A stretch of DNA of 64,000 bases from Heracleum sosnowskyi (Eukaryota; Streptophyta; Magnoliopsida; Apiales; Apiaceae). The stretch spans positions 63,871,064-63,935,063 of the forward strand of contig CM061242.1 in the NCBI GenBank assembly GCA_030848705.1, read 5' to 3'. Positions 20,637 through 31,910 of the stretch are shown one piece after another. The notes below the pieces were generated by a model. That model was not told where the DNA came from, did no database searches, and saw nothing but the letters and a program-made list of their open reading frames with translations. Made by a program: the position numbers and the translations under genes. Position 1 is the stretch's first letter; each line of letters starts with the position of its first letter.

Positions 20637-23600
20637 ATGGCCCCCAAACAATCAATTTCACAACCTAACTTTGCTGGCATCTACTCTCCAAGTGATGCTG
20701 GTGAGGGTTTCAAAGGGCTTGTTTATTTCATGAATAAGTCTTATCTTGGGTATGCAATTACCTCCACTTGACCTAGACATGATTGAAAATTTCTGGGAGA
20801 CAGCCGTTGCTCATGAAGATGGTGACATCTCCTCTATTCAGTTCAAAATCAAGGAGCACAACTACTTTCTCACTGTTCAGGGCATCAATGCAGCTCTGGG
20901 AATTGTGCTAGAACCAGGAAAGGATTATGTTGAGCTTGCTAGTGATGAGACCCTAAAGAAGCTCTTCTTGAAGATTGGGTACTCTGGCCCTATTCTTGAA
21001 GAGGGAACAACAAAATGGTACCCTTCTGGTGAAATGGACAGGAAATATCTCCGCAAAGAGTGGGGTATGGTGTTTGATGCTATGGTGAAAGTGTTCTCTA
21101 CCAAGACCACAGGATGGAATGGGATTCCCACCTACATCAAGAAGCTCACTCACTCTCTTGTTCATGGGTACAAAGTGGATGTTGGAAAGCTGCTCATGGC
21201 ACACTTCAAGGCTGCCATAGGTAAGAAGGTAAACATCTATCCTCGCTTTTTAATGTTGTGCATCAATTCTTTATGTGACTTTGATGAGAATGCCCCTCGT
21301 TTGGAGGTGTGCCCTGTACCAAAAAGAAACACTCACACAACTCTCACCTCACAGAATTTGAATGCACATATTCCACTATGTTTCACCAAACACATGGTTG
21401 ATCAAGTGACTGACCTTGATTTTCCATTACCATCTGGTTTTGATACCTTCACTATTGAGAATGAGACTGCATTAGACCCCAATTCAGTCAACCCTCATTC
21501 TGCCCCATACACTCAGCCTAGCTTCTGTAGACTTCCCAAAGGACAGAGGCTAGCCTTACAAGAAACCAGAAAAAGGCCCCTAGAGACTGGTGTTAGTGGT
21601 AGTGTTGAGAGTCAAGAGGGAGTTCCTGCACCTAGTGCAGTAAATAAGGAAGGTAGTCAAACAGAACCCTCAGTGGTTCCTCCTGAGCCTAAGAAGAAGA
21701 GAGCTAAGAGGACCAAAACCACTGTTAGCCACCCTGCAGTCTCCCAAAAGACTGTAGAGGAAACAAGGGATATTAACTCCTCCCTAGATGTGCCTTCTCA
21801 ACAAGGGACATCTATTGAAATTGGCATGTCTCCCAAGGCAACCTATAAAGAGTCTGTACAACCTCATGTTCCATCTCATGAGGAGCCTCCACTTGTAGAA
21901 ACACACTTGGAGTCAGGACACTGTGAGGAATTCACTTCCCCTGTTGATACTTCTCAAGTGACATCAGAGAAGGAGCCACTATTCTCTTCTCCACTTTCAC
22001 CTTCTTCCTTCCCTACACATTCATTTGTTTCTTCTCCACAACCTAGAGAGGGGGACAGTCCCAACCCTTCAGGTTTTGATCATCCATCTTCCCTCATGGA
22101 TGAGCCCCCATCAAGTGGTCCACAAGAACCCATTTCTCAAAGTGAGATGGACACTACTCCTTCAAACACTGAGAAAGAGCAAAGTACAACTCTGCTAGAA
22201 AATGAAACAGCCAGTACTTTGTTCAATCTCCAAGGAGCATCTTACCTCAGGGAAGATGCTGTCACATCCCAAGTTGTTGTCGACGACACTGTGGATGTTG
22301 TTGTCACAGGTGATTCTGCTGTCAAGGACTCAGTTAAAGTTGCTATCACAATCAAACCTGTTGTCCACGTTACAGTGGAACCTACTGTCGATACTCCAAC
22401 TAACAGTTACATTCATGGCAAAGCTCCTGTCTCCTCAACACAGCCTGACTTTGATGCTGTATTTCTTGAGGATGTCTCTGATGATGATGTGCCACTATCT
22501 CAGTTCTTAAAGGTACATTCTAAACCATCTATTTCTTTGCATGACAGTACTGCTCATACCCATGCATCTAGGATGAGTGAGGGTGTGCAAAAGAAAAGAG
22601 AGATAAAAGAAAAGAGAGGTGAGCATCAAAATGAGAGGCAGCCAAATGAGCTGGCAAAAGGTGAGGGACTTGAGCATGTCCAGAGTGAAATTGAGGGAGC
22701 CACACATGTCCAGGCCTTAGGCCATGAGAGTTCTGTTGTGAGGAGTGATGAGATCACTCAGAAAAACACTGAGAGTGTGAGAAATCCACAGCCTCCAAGC
22801 CCCAGTCTTTTCCTTCACCCCCAAGAAGGTTAAGATCAGGTGGCCCCTCTACATCTTCCAGGTTGCATGCTTTAGAGAACAGATGTCTGTCCATGGAACT
22901 CAAAATTGACAGCCTGTCTACCATGGTGGCCTCTGGTTTCTCTACCATTCAGGAAGCCATTCAAGCTCTATCTACAAATCTTGGTGCTGCCAACTTACCT
23001 AAGGGGGAGACAAAGGTAAGATCAGAATCTCAAAAGGAAAAATCAGGAACAGAAGGTATCCCCAAACAGGATGTTGCTCAGGGGGAGTCTGGCTCAAAGA
23101 AGGCTTCAAGGAGTGAGGGGGAGCCTGGAACTAAAGGAAGGTCAGTGCCTGCTAAGAGAAAAAGGGGAACTCAAGGAGATTCAGGAAGTAAGGGGGAGCA
23201 AAGGCAAGAAGCTGAAATTCTCTTTGAATATGAGATAGCTGGAGAAAAAGTTCTAATGTCCAAGGAAACCCTGGAATCTATGCAAAAGGTTGTTTCTTCC
23301 AAGCACCCAATTCTTCCTCCTATGACAATAAGAGAGCCAACTCCAACTCCAAAGGAGATTGCTCTTGAAAGGCAATGGAGAGAAAAGGAGGAGCAGAACA
23401 AGTTGGGAAAAGGGAAAGACAAGATGCCTGAATACATTCTGTCTGGAAACACCTGGAGTGAAAGTACAGAGTTCAGCCAAGAAGATGCTAATGCTCTAAT
23501 GGTTGACTACAGGGAAAGTACTCTGAAGAATCATGATGAAGACTTCTACAAGGTAGTTGATGAAGCTATGCAGGAGCCTAACAGAAGATTGAGTAACTGC

Positions 23601-25670
23601 TCAACTTTGCTAAAGGAGAAAATCACCAGTGTATGTGTAAAGATCAATGAAGAAAGGAGGTGGGCTATTGATGTGTACTTAAACACTGGAATATCCATGT
23701 TCATTACTATGCAGCTGCTGCAGAGTCTTCCAGCAAGAGTGCTAACAGTAATGAAGAACAAAATCACAGCAAACCATACAACCTTCAATGAGATCTTGCA
23801 TCTGCAAATGCTGAGTTTAATTTCAGAAAAACTCCCAGAAGTCTACACCAATCCATTTTGTGTCTACTATACAGGTACCACCAAAAGTGGTAGCAAGAGA
23901 TGTGCATACATGAGTCTAGGAGGCACTTCAACAATGGAGTCAAAGTCAATCTTAAAGGTGTTAAACATGATTCTCAACTCCAAAGGCAACAAGGAAAGAG
24001 TTCTTGCTGTCAAAGCAATTTATGACTTGTTGGTAAAAAGGGACAAGGGACTGAGCTCTACTATGAAGAAGATGATCTCCAAAGCAATCTCCAACAGAGC
24101 TGAACAAGGAGAAAAATGCTCCTATGAGGTTCCTCATGATGATGATGATGAGTTGGATGGTAGTGGAGGAACTGGAGAAGCAGGAAATGCTAGTGGAAGC
24201 ACCTCTGGGAATGTTGGATCAAAGTCCCAGGAAGAAAATACGGAAAAAGCTCCTGTACAAGAAAAGGAAGATGCTGAAGCAACAGAAGAAGAGGAGTCAG
24301 TAATTTTTGAAGCTTTGGAGGCAAATATCTTAAGATGTGCTATTGACAGTATAAATGTTGAAAAAGATACTGTCACCAAAGAGACTGTCAAGAAAGATAC
24401 TGTCATGGAGGACACTGTCAACAAAGATGCTGTCAAAGAAGGAATCAAGCCTACTGTCAAGCCAAAGAGGACAAAAACCCTGGCTAAGGCCTGGTTCTCT
24501 AGACAGGAACCTGAACCTGAGGAGACTTCAAAAGCAATAAAAGGAAAACACAAGTACTCAGGAAAGGAGAAAGCCATTAGGCTTGGCAGAAACTTGAAGA
24601 AGCCTATCCAATCAAAACTCTACAGCTCTCTGGATCTTTTTGAAAAGGAAGCTGATCAAATCAAGAGCGTCGAGGTAGAGTTGGATAACAACAATGAAGC
24701 AACTGAATATATTCTTTGGTTTGATGCATCAAGACTTGTGAAGGTCAAAAAGGACTTTTCCATGGAAGTGTCTTCATATACTGTATCAGAAACTCTTTCA
24801 ATGGAAAGGAGAACAGAAACAAGGAGAGTTGAATACTTCTACTTGGCAAGGATGGTCAATCTAATGCAAGGTTATGACAACGTTCCTGAAAGTGTCATGA
24901 ACCATGTGTTGGCATACAAAGCCCTGAGGGATGAAGAATTCTATCAGAAGTTTGGAGAATGGTCACTATATGATGATAATGACATTGCTCACTTACTTGA
25001 ATATTCTGATGAAGAAATGGCTGAGTATGAAGATGATGTTCCTGAAGAAGTGGTGCAAACCCAACCAAGTCAAGAAGAATCCTCAAAGCCTACAGAAAGA
25101 GGAACCACTGAAGATACAGAAGACACATTCTTGGGTAAAAGCAGAGAAGCCAACAGGATGGAAAGTGAAGGACCCAATTACCAATCTTGTATGCTTGAGA
25201 ATCCTCTGAGAATCAAGTTCATATGGGAAGAGATTCCAGTAAGAAGCTTTCACAAACTTAGAACTAGTGCACTGAAAGACTTACTTTTCCTGGTGATTGG
25301 ATCAATTCATCCATTGGAACAGTAATGCTCCTCTGAAATTGAGAGCATTATTCAAGCAAGAAAGGGTGAAGACTCAAAGCTGGATAGGTCAAGGAGAAAA
25401 ACTCGGAATGCATACCCTGGAAGCAGATTCAAAGACTTTAATGGCACACTGAAGTTCAAAACTCATGCTTTTGGCCAAGAGTTATGGTTGGATCTTCAGG
25501 ATGCTAGAGTATGTCTCTCCAAGACACTCCAGAAATACATTGATGAAATTGAAGATGAGGTTATCACTCCTGATGAAGTAGCACTAGTGGAAGGACTCAG
25601 AGAAGTTCTTAAGGAACCTCTCAACAGAGAGGATGAAGCAAGACAGAAAAGGAAATCTGAAGCTAAGTAA
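20637..25670 (+). pseudogene. ORF3 of element A (long ORF downstream of pol), broken
   Basis: The ATG at 20637 (MAPKQSISQPNFAG) matches element B ORF3. An 8-bp deletion near 20756 shifts the frame; the open part then runs 20746-22833, shifts again near 22830, continues 22863-25325 and meets TAA at 25323; homology to B continues to TAA 25668. N-terminal conserved domain about residues 15-240 (KWYPSGEMDRK, AHIPLCF), then a Pro/Ser-rich middle, a basic ERQWREKEEQN helix, a conserved block around LLQSLPARVL, an acidic linker, and a run of DTV/ETV codons carrying ACTGTCA (24366-24465). I see no signal peptide or membrane helix. The function is unknown. The N-terminal block may belong to the Pfam family named putative plant transposon protein, but I could not verify this. 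Confidence 0.8.
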
Positions 25671-25754
25671 AAATCTTTTGTCAGATTCTGATCTTGTTAG
25701 TTAAGTTGTCAGCTAGTATCATTTGTAAATTTGCTGTTATTATCCATAAAATCA

Positions 25755-25767
25755 AATTGGGGGAGAT
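25755..25767 (+). other. Polypurine tract, element A
   Basis: AATTGGGGGAGAT directly precedes the 3' LTR, the usual plus-strand priming site. Confidence 0.8.
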
Positions 25768-26823
25768 TGTTAGGATTTTTGGGTGATGGCTATGAGTCAA
25801 CTTAACTAGACATTTTACTTACTTAATTTTATTAAGTATGAACATACTGTCACATCCAGAGTATGTCTTTGTAACCATTTTTGTTTCCTGCAAATAAGAT
25901 TCTAGTACATTTTGGTAGAAGTTCATTAGTTTGTTCAAGCCTCAAGAAGTACTCAAGATGAACAGCAAGAATAAAGATTATTGTCACAGCACTGACAGTA
26001 AGGTTACTTGAAGACAGCATGTTGCGAGTCACGACAGTACATTCACTCTGACAGCAACATTGGCGGGAGCCTTCTGACAGCAACTTTACCTTAGCCTGAC
26101 AGCAAGCTTGGAAATCCTGACAGCACCTTTAGCGGGGATTTCTTACTGTCACCAAAAGCGCATTCCTGTGACAGCAAGCTTAGCCATCAGGATACTGTCA
26201 TGAAGGGATAACAGTTGTATTGGTAAACAATCCAGTCAAACTCGTGACAGTTTGGATGTTCAAGAAACAGGCGTGTTGCAGCATCCCAACACTGTAACAG
26301 GTCTGCAAGACTACGACTGAAGCTTGAGAGATCACATTACAAAGCTCACCAATTCCAGAGTATGACAAATCTACATCTACTGAATTGTGTTAGCTTAAAA
26401 TAGAATGTTTCTAGATTGCTTTGTAATGTATTGATAAGCTGTCTATATAGCAATTTAGGAAAGAATCACGGGCAGGCAAATTGTAAGAAGATGCCACTTG
26501 AAAATGACAGCAGCTTCATAAAGACCCGTGATTGAAAGTGATAGGTTTAGCCTACTTTGTTTATCTCTCAATTAATTCTTTGTAATCACTCGAGAAACTG
26601 AAGCTCAAGAAAAGATACACTTTTTCTTGAGGTTGTAGCAACCCATTGCAAAATAAATAAAACATTTATTTTGTGAGAATTACTCGTGTGTCTACTTGTG
26701 TTTGCAATTGTTAAACTGATAATCTTTAATCTTGGTTTTAGTTGTTGAAACGTAGATTGAGTTTTATCAGTATTGCATTCAACCCCCCCCCCCCCCCCCT
26801 TCTGCAATAGTCAAGGACCAACA
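25768..26823 (+). repeat. 3' LTR of element A (1,056 bp)
   Basis: Begins TGTTAGGATTT and ends GGACCAACA. A 17-C run sits near its end (26783-26799), versus 14 C in the 5' copy. It contains about a dozen TGACAG/CTGTCA motifs. Confidence 0.93.
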
Positions 26824-29229
26824 TCATGACATAGGGGGTGACAAGGTGATGAATCACCACCTTGTCACCATTTTTGCCCAAAACCACCCAAAGATTGACA
26901 TGTGGCACGGGGTGACTAAACTCCACCACAACCACACAAAATGGATGCATCCAATTTAGCATTATTTGGACAAAAAGAAAGAAAAGAAATCAAGTATTCA
27001 TCTCCCCCATTTTCTTCCAAATTCTGCCCAGCATGAGCAAGGAGCAAAGACAAATTCATAACTCCAAATCTACTCATCCTAAAATCTCCAAATTTGGACC
27101 ATAGCTCCCTCAATGTATACCCAAGGTACTTTCAAAATTTCATGGCCATCCAAGAAGAGTAGCATGGTCAAATATTGGATCAAAGTTGAGGCATGAATAG
27201 TGATTTCGAAAATATTAACTTGTGTTCTTGATTTTGTTCTTGAAGATTAAGCTAGTTAAGGTTGTTTAAAGCTCAATCAAGGATAGTTAAGCCATTTTTA
27301 GTGTCTCTAAGGCAGCAAGGAAGGTATAACACCTCTGCCTTCTTGATATTAATTGAGTTTTATGCTTAAGTTTGTAGTATAGTTCGTTAAACATGTAGTA
27401 TAAGAGATCCATGCATGTTTTAATGATTTTGGTTGGTTGAATGAGTTGTGGTTGATTGAGGGATTAGTTCTTGAGTTAGTATGAACTGTCCTAGAGTTGT
27501 AAATGATATATGGATGTATGGATTGTCTTGGTTGGATGTTTGGATTGGTTGTGAAATGGAAATGTTCGATGTATAGCCGTCGTAATGACGAAATGTTTAT
27601 TAACTGCCTTGACAGTGGTATTCGAGGCTCTTAATCTATTGTCAAGTGTGACCACTGACCATGATAATGTAGGTCTTGTGTCGTAGTTTGTTTTGGCGAA
27701 ATAATCGTATCGTTTCGATTTACGGTTTAGGAGAAACACTCGTTTTAGTGAAAGTGGTTTCGAGTAACTAAGTAGTTCACTATATGAACTTTGAGCGTAT
27801 GATAAAGCCTCTTAAAAATGGATATAGGTCATGAAATTAAGGTGGATACTAGTATGGACAGTTAGGAAGCGAACTGAGAAGGTTTCGTGTTAAAAAGATA
27901 ATTTTTCGATTTTATAAAAATGTGAGAATCAAAGTTGCGCAAGTGGAATACCCTTAAGGGGATGGTTAAAACGATGAGTTAGTAATGGTAAAGTACTTGG
28001 GTTTTGTGAATGGATTATCAACCAAACTTTTGACTTAAGAGTTTAAGGAATGTCATGAGGTAATAAGTGACCAAGAGTGAGACATTTGATGTTCGTTAAT
28101 AGAACGTTAGTGCTTAAGTTAAATGGCACTTTAAATGATTACACTAGGGGACTGATCGAGTATTTCTTTGTTTATAGATTTCCCGGCAACTTCTCGAACC
28201 CCTAACAACCAAGGACCCGAGGCAAGTTTTCTTATTCCATGCTATATTTCAAATTACAATATACTGATGATTGCATATGATATGATATTATGCAAGCTTT
28301 CCAACCCTACATCTTATATAGATGCTGTTGTGATAAACTGTTGTGATTGTGATATAAACTGGTTATCTATTTTAAAGGATTTACGAACTGATTTATATAT
28401 CAACTTAAATCTTTCGTAACTCATTATGGTTTATATGCTATGAGTATATTAGATATAAGCCGAGGTTTTAAAGGCTCTAAGAGTAGAGCGATTGTACGAT
28501 GATTTTTAAAATATTAGACCGAGAGTTAAATTACTATTTTGTCTTGATTATACTGTCAGAAACTGGAGGGTCCAGGGACAGCTATGTTTTAAATATGTTG
28601 ATTAAATATTCCAATATATATGTATTATTGGATATTTAATGTTAAATATTAAATAATATTATTAAAAATATTATTTGAATATTTTTTTAAGTAAGTGAAT
28701 ATTATTTTGGATATTCACTTAAGTGGTATTATATTGGATAATAATTCAATATTTATTAGTTGAATATTTATTAAATATTCCAAAAATGATTTAAAAATCA
28801 TAGGAACCTTATTTAGATATTACGTAAGGTTCCAATAATTATTTAAAAGATTTTCTGATCTTAAAAAGGTATTTTACCAAACTCCCGGGTCATGATTTTG
28901 AAATGATTTACTCGAGGATCGAGGTCAGTTGACAATAGTCAACCCACACAGTTTTATTACTTCCTCAACATTTCCGGAAGTAAGTATGGTAATAAGTTCA
29001 TACCTATCAACGATCTAGTTTACGCTCGGGGAACAACGATTAAGTTCGGTTCCAGTTTAAAGGATAGGATTCATCATGGGACTGGAAGGGCTTACACGAC
29101 AATGAAACAAGTGTCGGGGTAGTGACCATAATTATCAAGGATTACTCGGTGATGAAACAGGCGCCGAGGTAGTGACCTTGCGTGCAAAGGCTTACACGGT
29201 AATGAAACAGGTGCCGATGTAGTGACCTT
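26824..29229. repeat. Left part of an LTR-like non-coding repeat, split by the CACTA
   Basis: No coding capacity. Removing the CACTA joins this to 46629-47352 at the CTT target site. Features: a 12-bp perfect hairpin stem (26837-26848 with 26858-26869), no long ORF, and three degenerate copies of a unit containing ATGAAACAGGNGCCGANGTAGTGACC at 29085-29229. Length and composition suggest a Ty3/gypsy (Tekay-like) LTR, but I cannot fix its ends; element A's LTR abuts it at 26823. Confidence 0.45.
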
Positions 29230-29898
29230 CACTACTAGAAAAACTAGATTATACATCACATATTAGACATCGGTCAGAAAAGCCACTGATGTTAAAAGTA
29301 TCTCTTACATCGGAAACATTAAAAATAATGTCTAATAGTGATCTACACATCGCTTACTTCAATTAACGATATCTGACCCTCATTTTTCAAAAAACAAACC
29401 CCCTCCTTCCTCCTTTTTCTTTTCCCCCTTTGGCAAAATATTTCCCCTTGACCAAATTCATCTCCCGCTCTGTCCCTCTTAACAACAAAAAAAAACATAA
29501 AACATAAAAATACTGAACTCCCACCCGCCCCCCCTCCCATCCCCCAAATCAAAAACCTAAAAATCAAACTGCCCCCACTGTCCCTCTTTTCTTCAAGAAC
29601 CCTAACCCCTCTTTTCGACAAAAAGCTTCAATTTGCCCCCCAAATTGTTCGATTCTTCATTCCCCTTTCAATTTATTCAATATCATTTCGATTTTATCAA
29701 ACCTCTTTCAATATCTCGATTACCAATTCAAGAAGAAGGCCGTGGTCACCAATTCAACGCAGTTTTAACATTGGCGGGAGATTTTCATTTTTCATTTCCT
29801 AAATTCTCCTCTCCCCATTTATCTTTCCCCCAATTCACAAATACACAAAACCACTACTTACAATTATCACTTCATATTCACCGCTAATTTTCTAGGTC
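29230..29898 (+). repeat. Left terminal and subterminal region of the CACTA
   Basis: The TIR is followed by ACATCGG-type subterminal repeats to about 29350, then pyrimidine-rich sequence (29395-29890) that looks like promoter or 5' UTR DNA of a captured gene. No ORF supported. Confidence 0.75.
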
Positions 29899-30214
29899 AT
29901 GGAAGAAGAACCGTCGGCTCCGGCTGCATCTCGTCGTTCGATTAGTCACAATCTCCACTTCTCATTCCTCACTCCAACTGTATCTATATATGTATGTATA
30001 TGTATTAGAACTACTAATTGTTGTGTTAATTTTGGTTTTGAACAGAAAAGACCTAGGGTTTTGGTGTACGGTAAGAGTGTAGTTGATGTTCAGAGTCCCG
30101 AGCGAGACAATTCGTTCGAGGATTTCCAAGATACTCGTCCGAAAGGTAGTGAGTGGACTCGTGTCACCGGAGAAGCTTCGGTTCCTGAACCAGGAAACTA
30201 CAACTCTTTGATTG
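29899..30214 (+). pseudogene. Captured two-exon gene fragment of unknown family in the CACTA
   Basis: ATG at 29899 opens 27 codons (MEEEPSAPAASRR...), followed by a plausible 66-bp intron (GTATCTATA ... TTGAACAG, 29980-30045) and a second exon 30046-30214 (KRPRVLVYGKSVVDV ... NYNSLIG) ending at a GTATAAAT donor. The frame continues across the intron. I do not recognise the protein. The intron shows capture of genomic DNA, not cDNA. Splicing from here to the annexin exon would run into a stop almost at once. Confidence 0.5.
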
Positions 30215-30608
30215 GTATAAATTTAGTTGATTATGTTGTGATGTTATATTTTAATTTTAGTGGTTTATGAGTAGATCTAGTGGCTTGAATTAGGTTAATT
30301 TAGTTGTTGATTTTGTTATTTTTAATTTAGTTGTTAAGTTTAAATTCACTGATTTTGGGTTGTTAGGTTAATTTAGTCCAACATATTTTTGAACCAAAGC
30401 TGTATATATTTGGCGCATCAAGATTATATTGTTTCTTTTTTTTCCCGTACGCCTCAAACACTGAAAATCTGTAATATTTATGTCGTTTATAAAATAAAAT
30501 GGAAAACTTATATGTTATTGTGCTATTTGGTTGCATTCAGGACAGATAAACACATTGGTAGTAGACTGCAAATTAATGCATTTGTTTTTTACTTGTCCCC
30601 GATTTTAG

Positions 30609-30803
30609 AGAATTGTTAAGCTCTGGGCACTTGATCCTCCTGTGTGTGATGCACAGTTGGCTAATGAAGCTACAAAAAGATGGACTAAAAGCAATCAAGT
30701 TCTTGTCGAAATATCTTGTACAAGGTCTTCTCAGGACTTGCTTCATGCGAAGCAGGCTTATCATGCCCTTTACAAGAAATCCCTTGAAGAGGATGTTGCT
30801 TAT
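30609..30803 (+). pseudogene. Annexin exon fragment, first part (split by copia B)
   Basis: After TTTTAG the reading IVKLWALDPPV ... RWTKSNQVLVEI ... TRSSQDLLHAKQAYHALYKKSLEEDVAY is a plant annexin repeat (YHALYKKSLEEDVA is a family signature). The codons continue after the inserted element at 44010 with HTTRDFRK, as expected for annexin, and end at a GT donor at 44034. Annexins are calcium-dependent membrane-binding proteins; this is one exon only, about 72 codons, so no functional protein. Confidence 0.88.
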
Positions 30804-31859
30804 TGTTGGGATTTATGGGTGATAGCATAGGAACAACTTAACTTTGTATATGCTTAATTTTTTAATTAAGTAGAACATACTGTCACAGCCAAAGTATGTT
30901 CTTGTAATCAGTATGCAATGTTATTTTAATTGTGTAATTTGGAAGAAGTTCACTTTCTGTGTTCAAGCCTCAAAGAACGCATATTAGATGACAGCATGAA
31001 TAAAGGTTCCTGTCATAAGCATTGACAGTAAGATTACAAGAAGACAAAATGTTGCAAGTCAAGACAGCATATTCACTCTGACAACAACATTGGTGGAAGA
31101 CTACGCGACAGCAACTTTAGCCCTCGACAGCAAGTTTGGAAACCTCGACAGCACACTATGCGGGGAACTCCTACTGTCACCAAAAGCACATTCCTGTGAC
31201 AGCAAGCTTTGCGGCAAAAGTAACTGTCTCAAGAAAGATCCTTGTTCTAGGTATCTTTCTCAGTCAAATCCCGTGACAGTTTCAATGTTCAAGAAACAGG
31301 CGTGTTGCAGTATCCCTAAGCTGCACCAAGTCTGCAAGACTACGACAGAAGCTTCAAGCACTGCAAATAAAAGCGAATCAATTCAAGAGCAAGGTCAAGT
31401 CTCTATTTGCTGAATTGTTTTAGCTAGAAATAGAATGAATCTAGGTTGATTTCTTTGTAATGTATATCTGACATTGTTAGCAATTTAGGAAAGTCACATG
31501 GGTAAACACTTTGTAAGAAGCTGCCACTTGATAATGACAGCAGCTTCACAGACCCGTGTTGACAGTGATAGGATTAGTTTTATACTTAGACTATTAATTC
31601 ATTCTAGGGAAGTAACGAAGACAAGTAAGTGTCTTGAAGAAAAACCGAAGCTCAAGAATTCTCTCTTGAGGTTGTAGCAACACTTTGCAAAATAAATAAA
31701 ACATTTATTTTGTGAATCTTGTCTTCTCGATTATATTTTTTGTGAATGCATACATATTATTGATAACATTAAATCTTAGGTTTGGTTGTTGAAACTGAGA
31801 TTGAATTTTATCAGTATTGCATTCATCCCCCCCTCTTCTGCAATACACGAGGACCAACA
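30804..31859 (+). repeat. 5' LTR of element B (1,056 bp)
   Basis: Begins TGTTGGGATTTATGG and ends GGACCAACA. It contains many TGACAG/CTGTCA motifs, an AATAAATAAA signal near 31692 and a short C run (7 C) near the end. Confidence 0.95.
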
Positions 31860-31861
31860 AC

Positions 31862-31873
31862 TGGTATCAGAGC
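31862..31873 (+). other. Primer-binding site of element B
   Basis: TGGTATCAGAGC two bases after the LTR, matching initiator Met tRNA. Confidence 0.92.
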
Positions 31874-31910
31874 GATCAGATTAACATACATATCTGTGAT
31901 CACGACGACA

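Larger units (their letters stand above)
12671..26823 (+). mobile_element. Ty1/copia (Sirevirus-like) retrotransposon A, 5' LTR truncated
   Basis: Order: truncated 5' LTR, primer site, gag, pol, small acidic ORF, very long ORF3, polypurine tract, complete 3' LTR. It is a paralogue of element B, alignable over its full length. Gag, pol, small ORF and ORF3 all carry disabling changes. Where both LTRs exist I count roughly sixteen substitutions in about 965 bases, more than in B, so A is older. No target duplication can be checked because the left LTR lacks its first 89 bases. Confidence 0.92.

Noticed and set aside
24366..24465. CRISPR-like spaced repeats (ACTGTCA about every 15 bases)
   Set aside because: Repeat is too short, lies in a eukaryotic retroelement ORF, and spacing follows codons.
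31090..31413. 107-aa ORF within the 5' LTR of B (and its copy at 43232-43555)
   Set aside because: It lies wholly inside the LTR, is made of the TGACAG-rich stretch, and is not open in the A LTRs; no independent support for coding.
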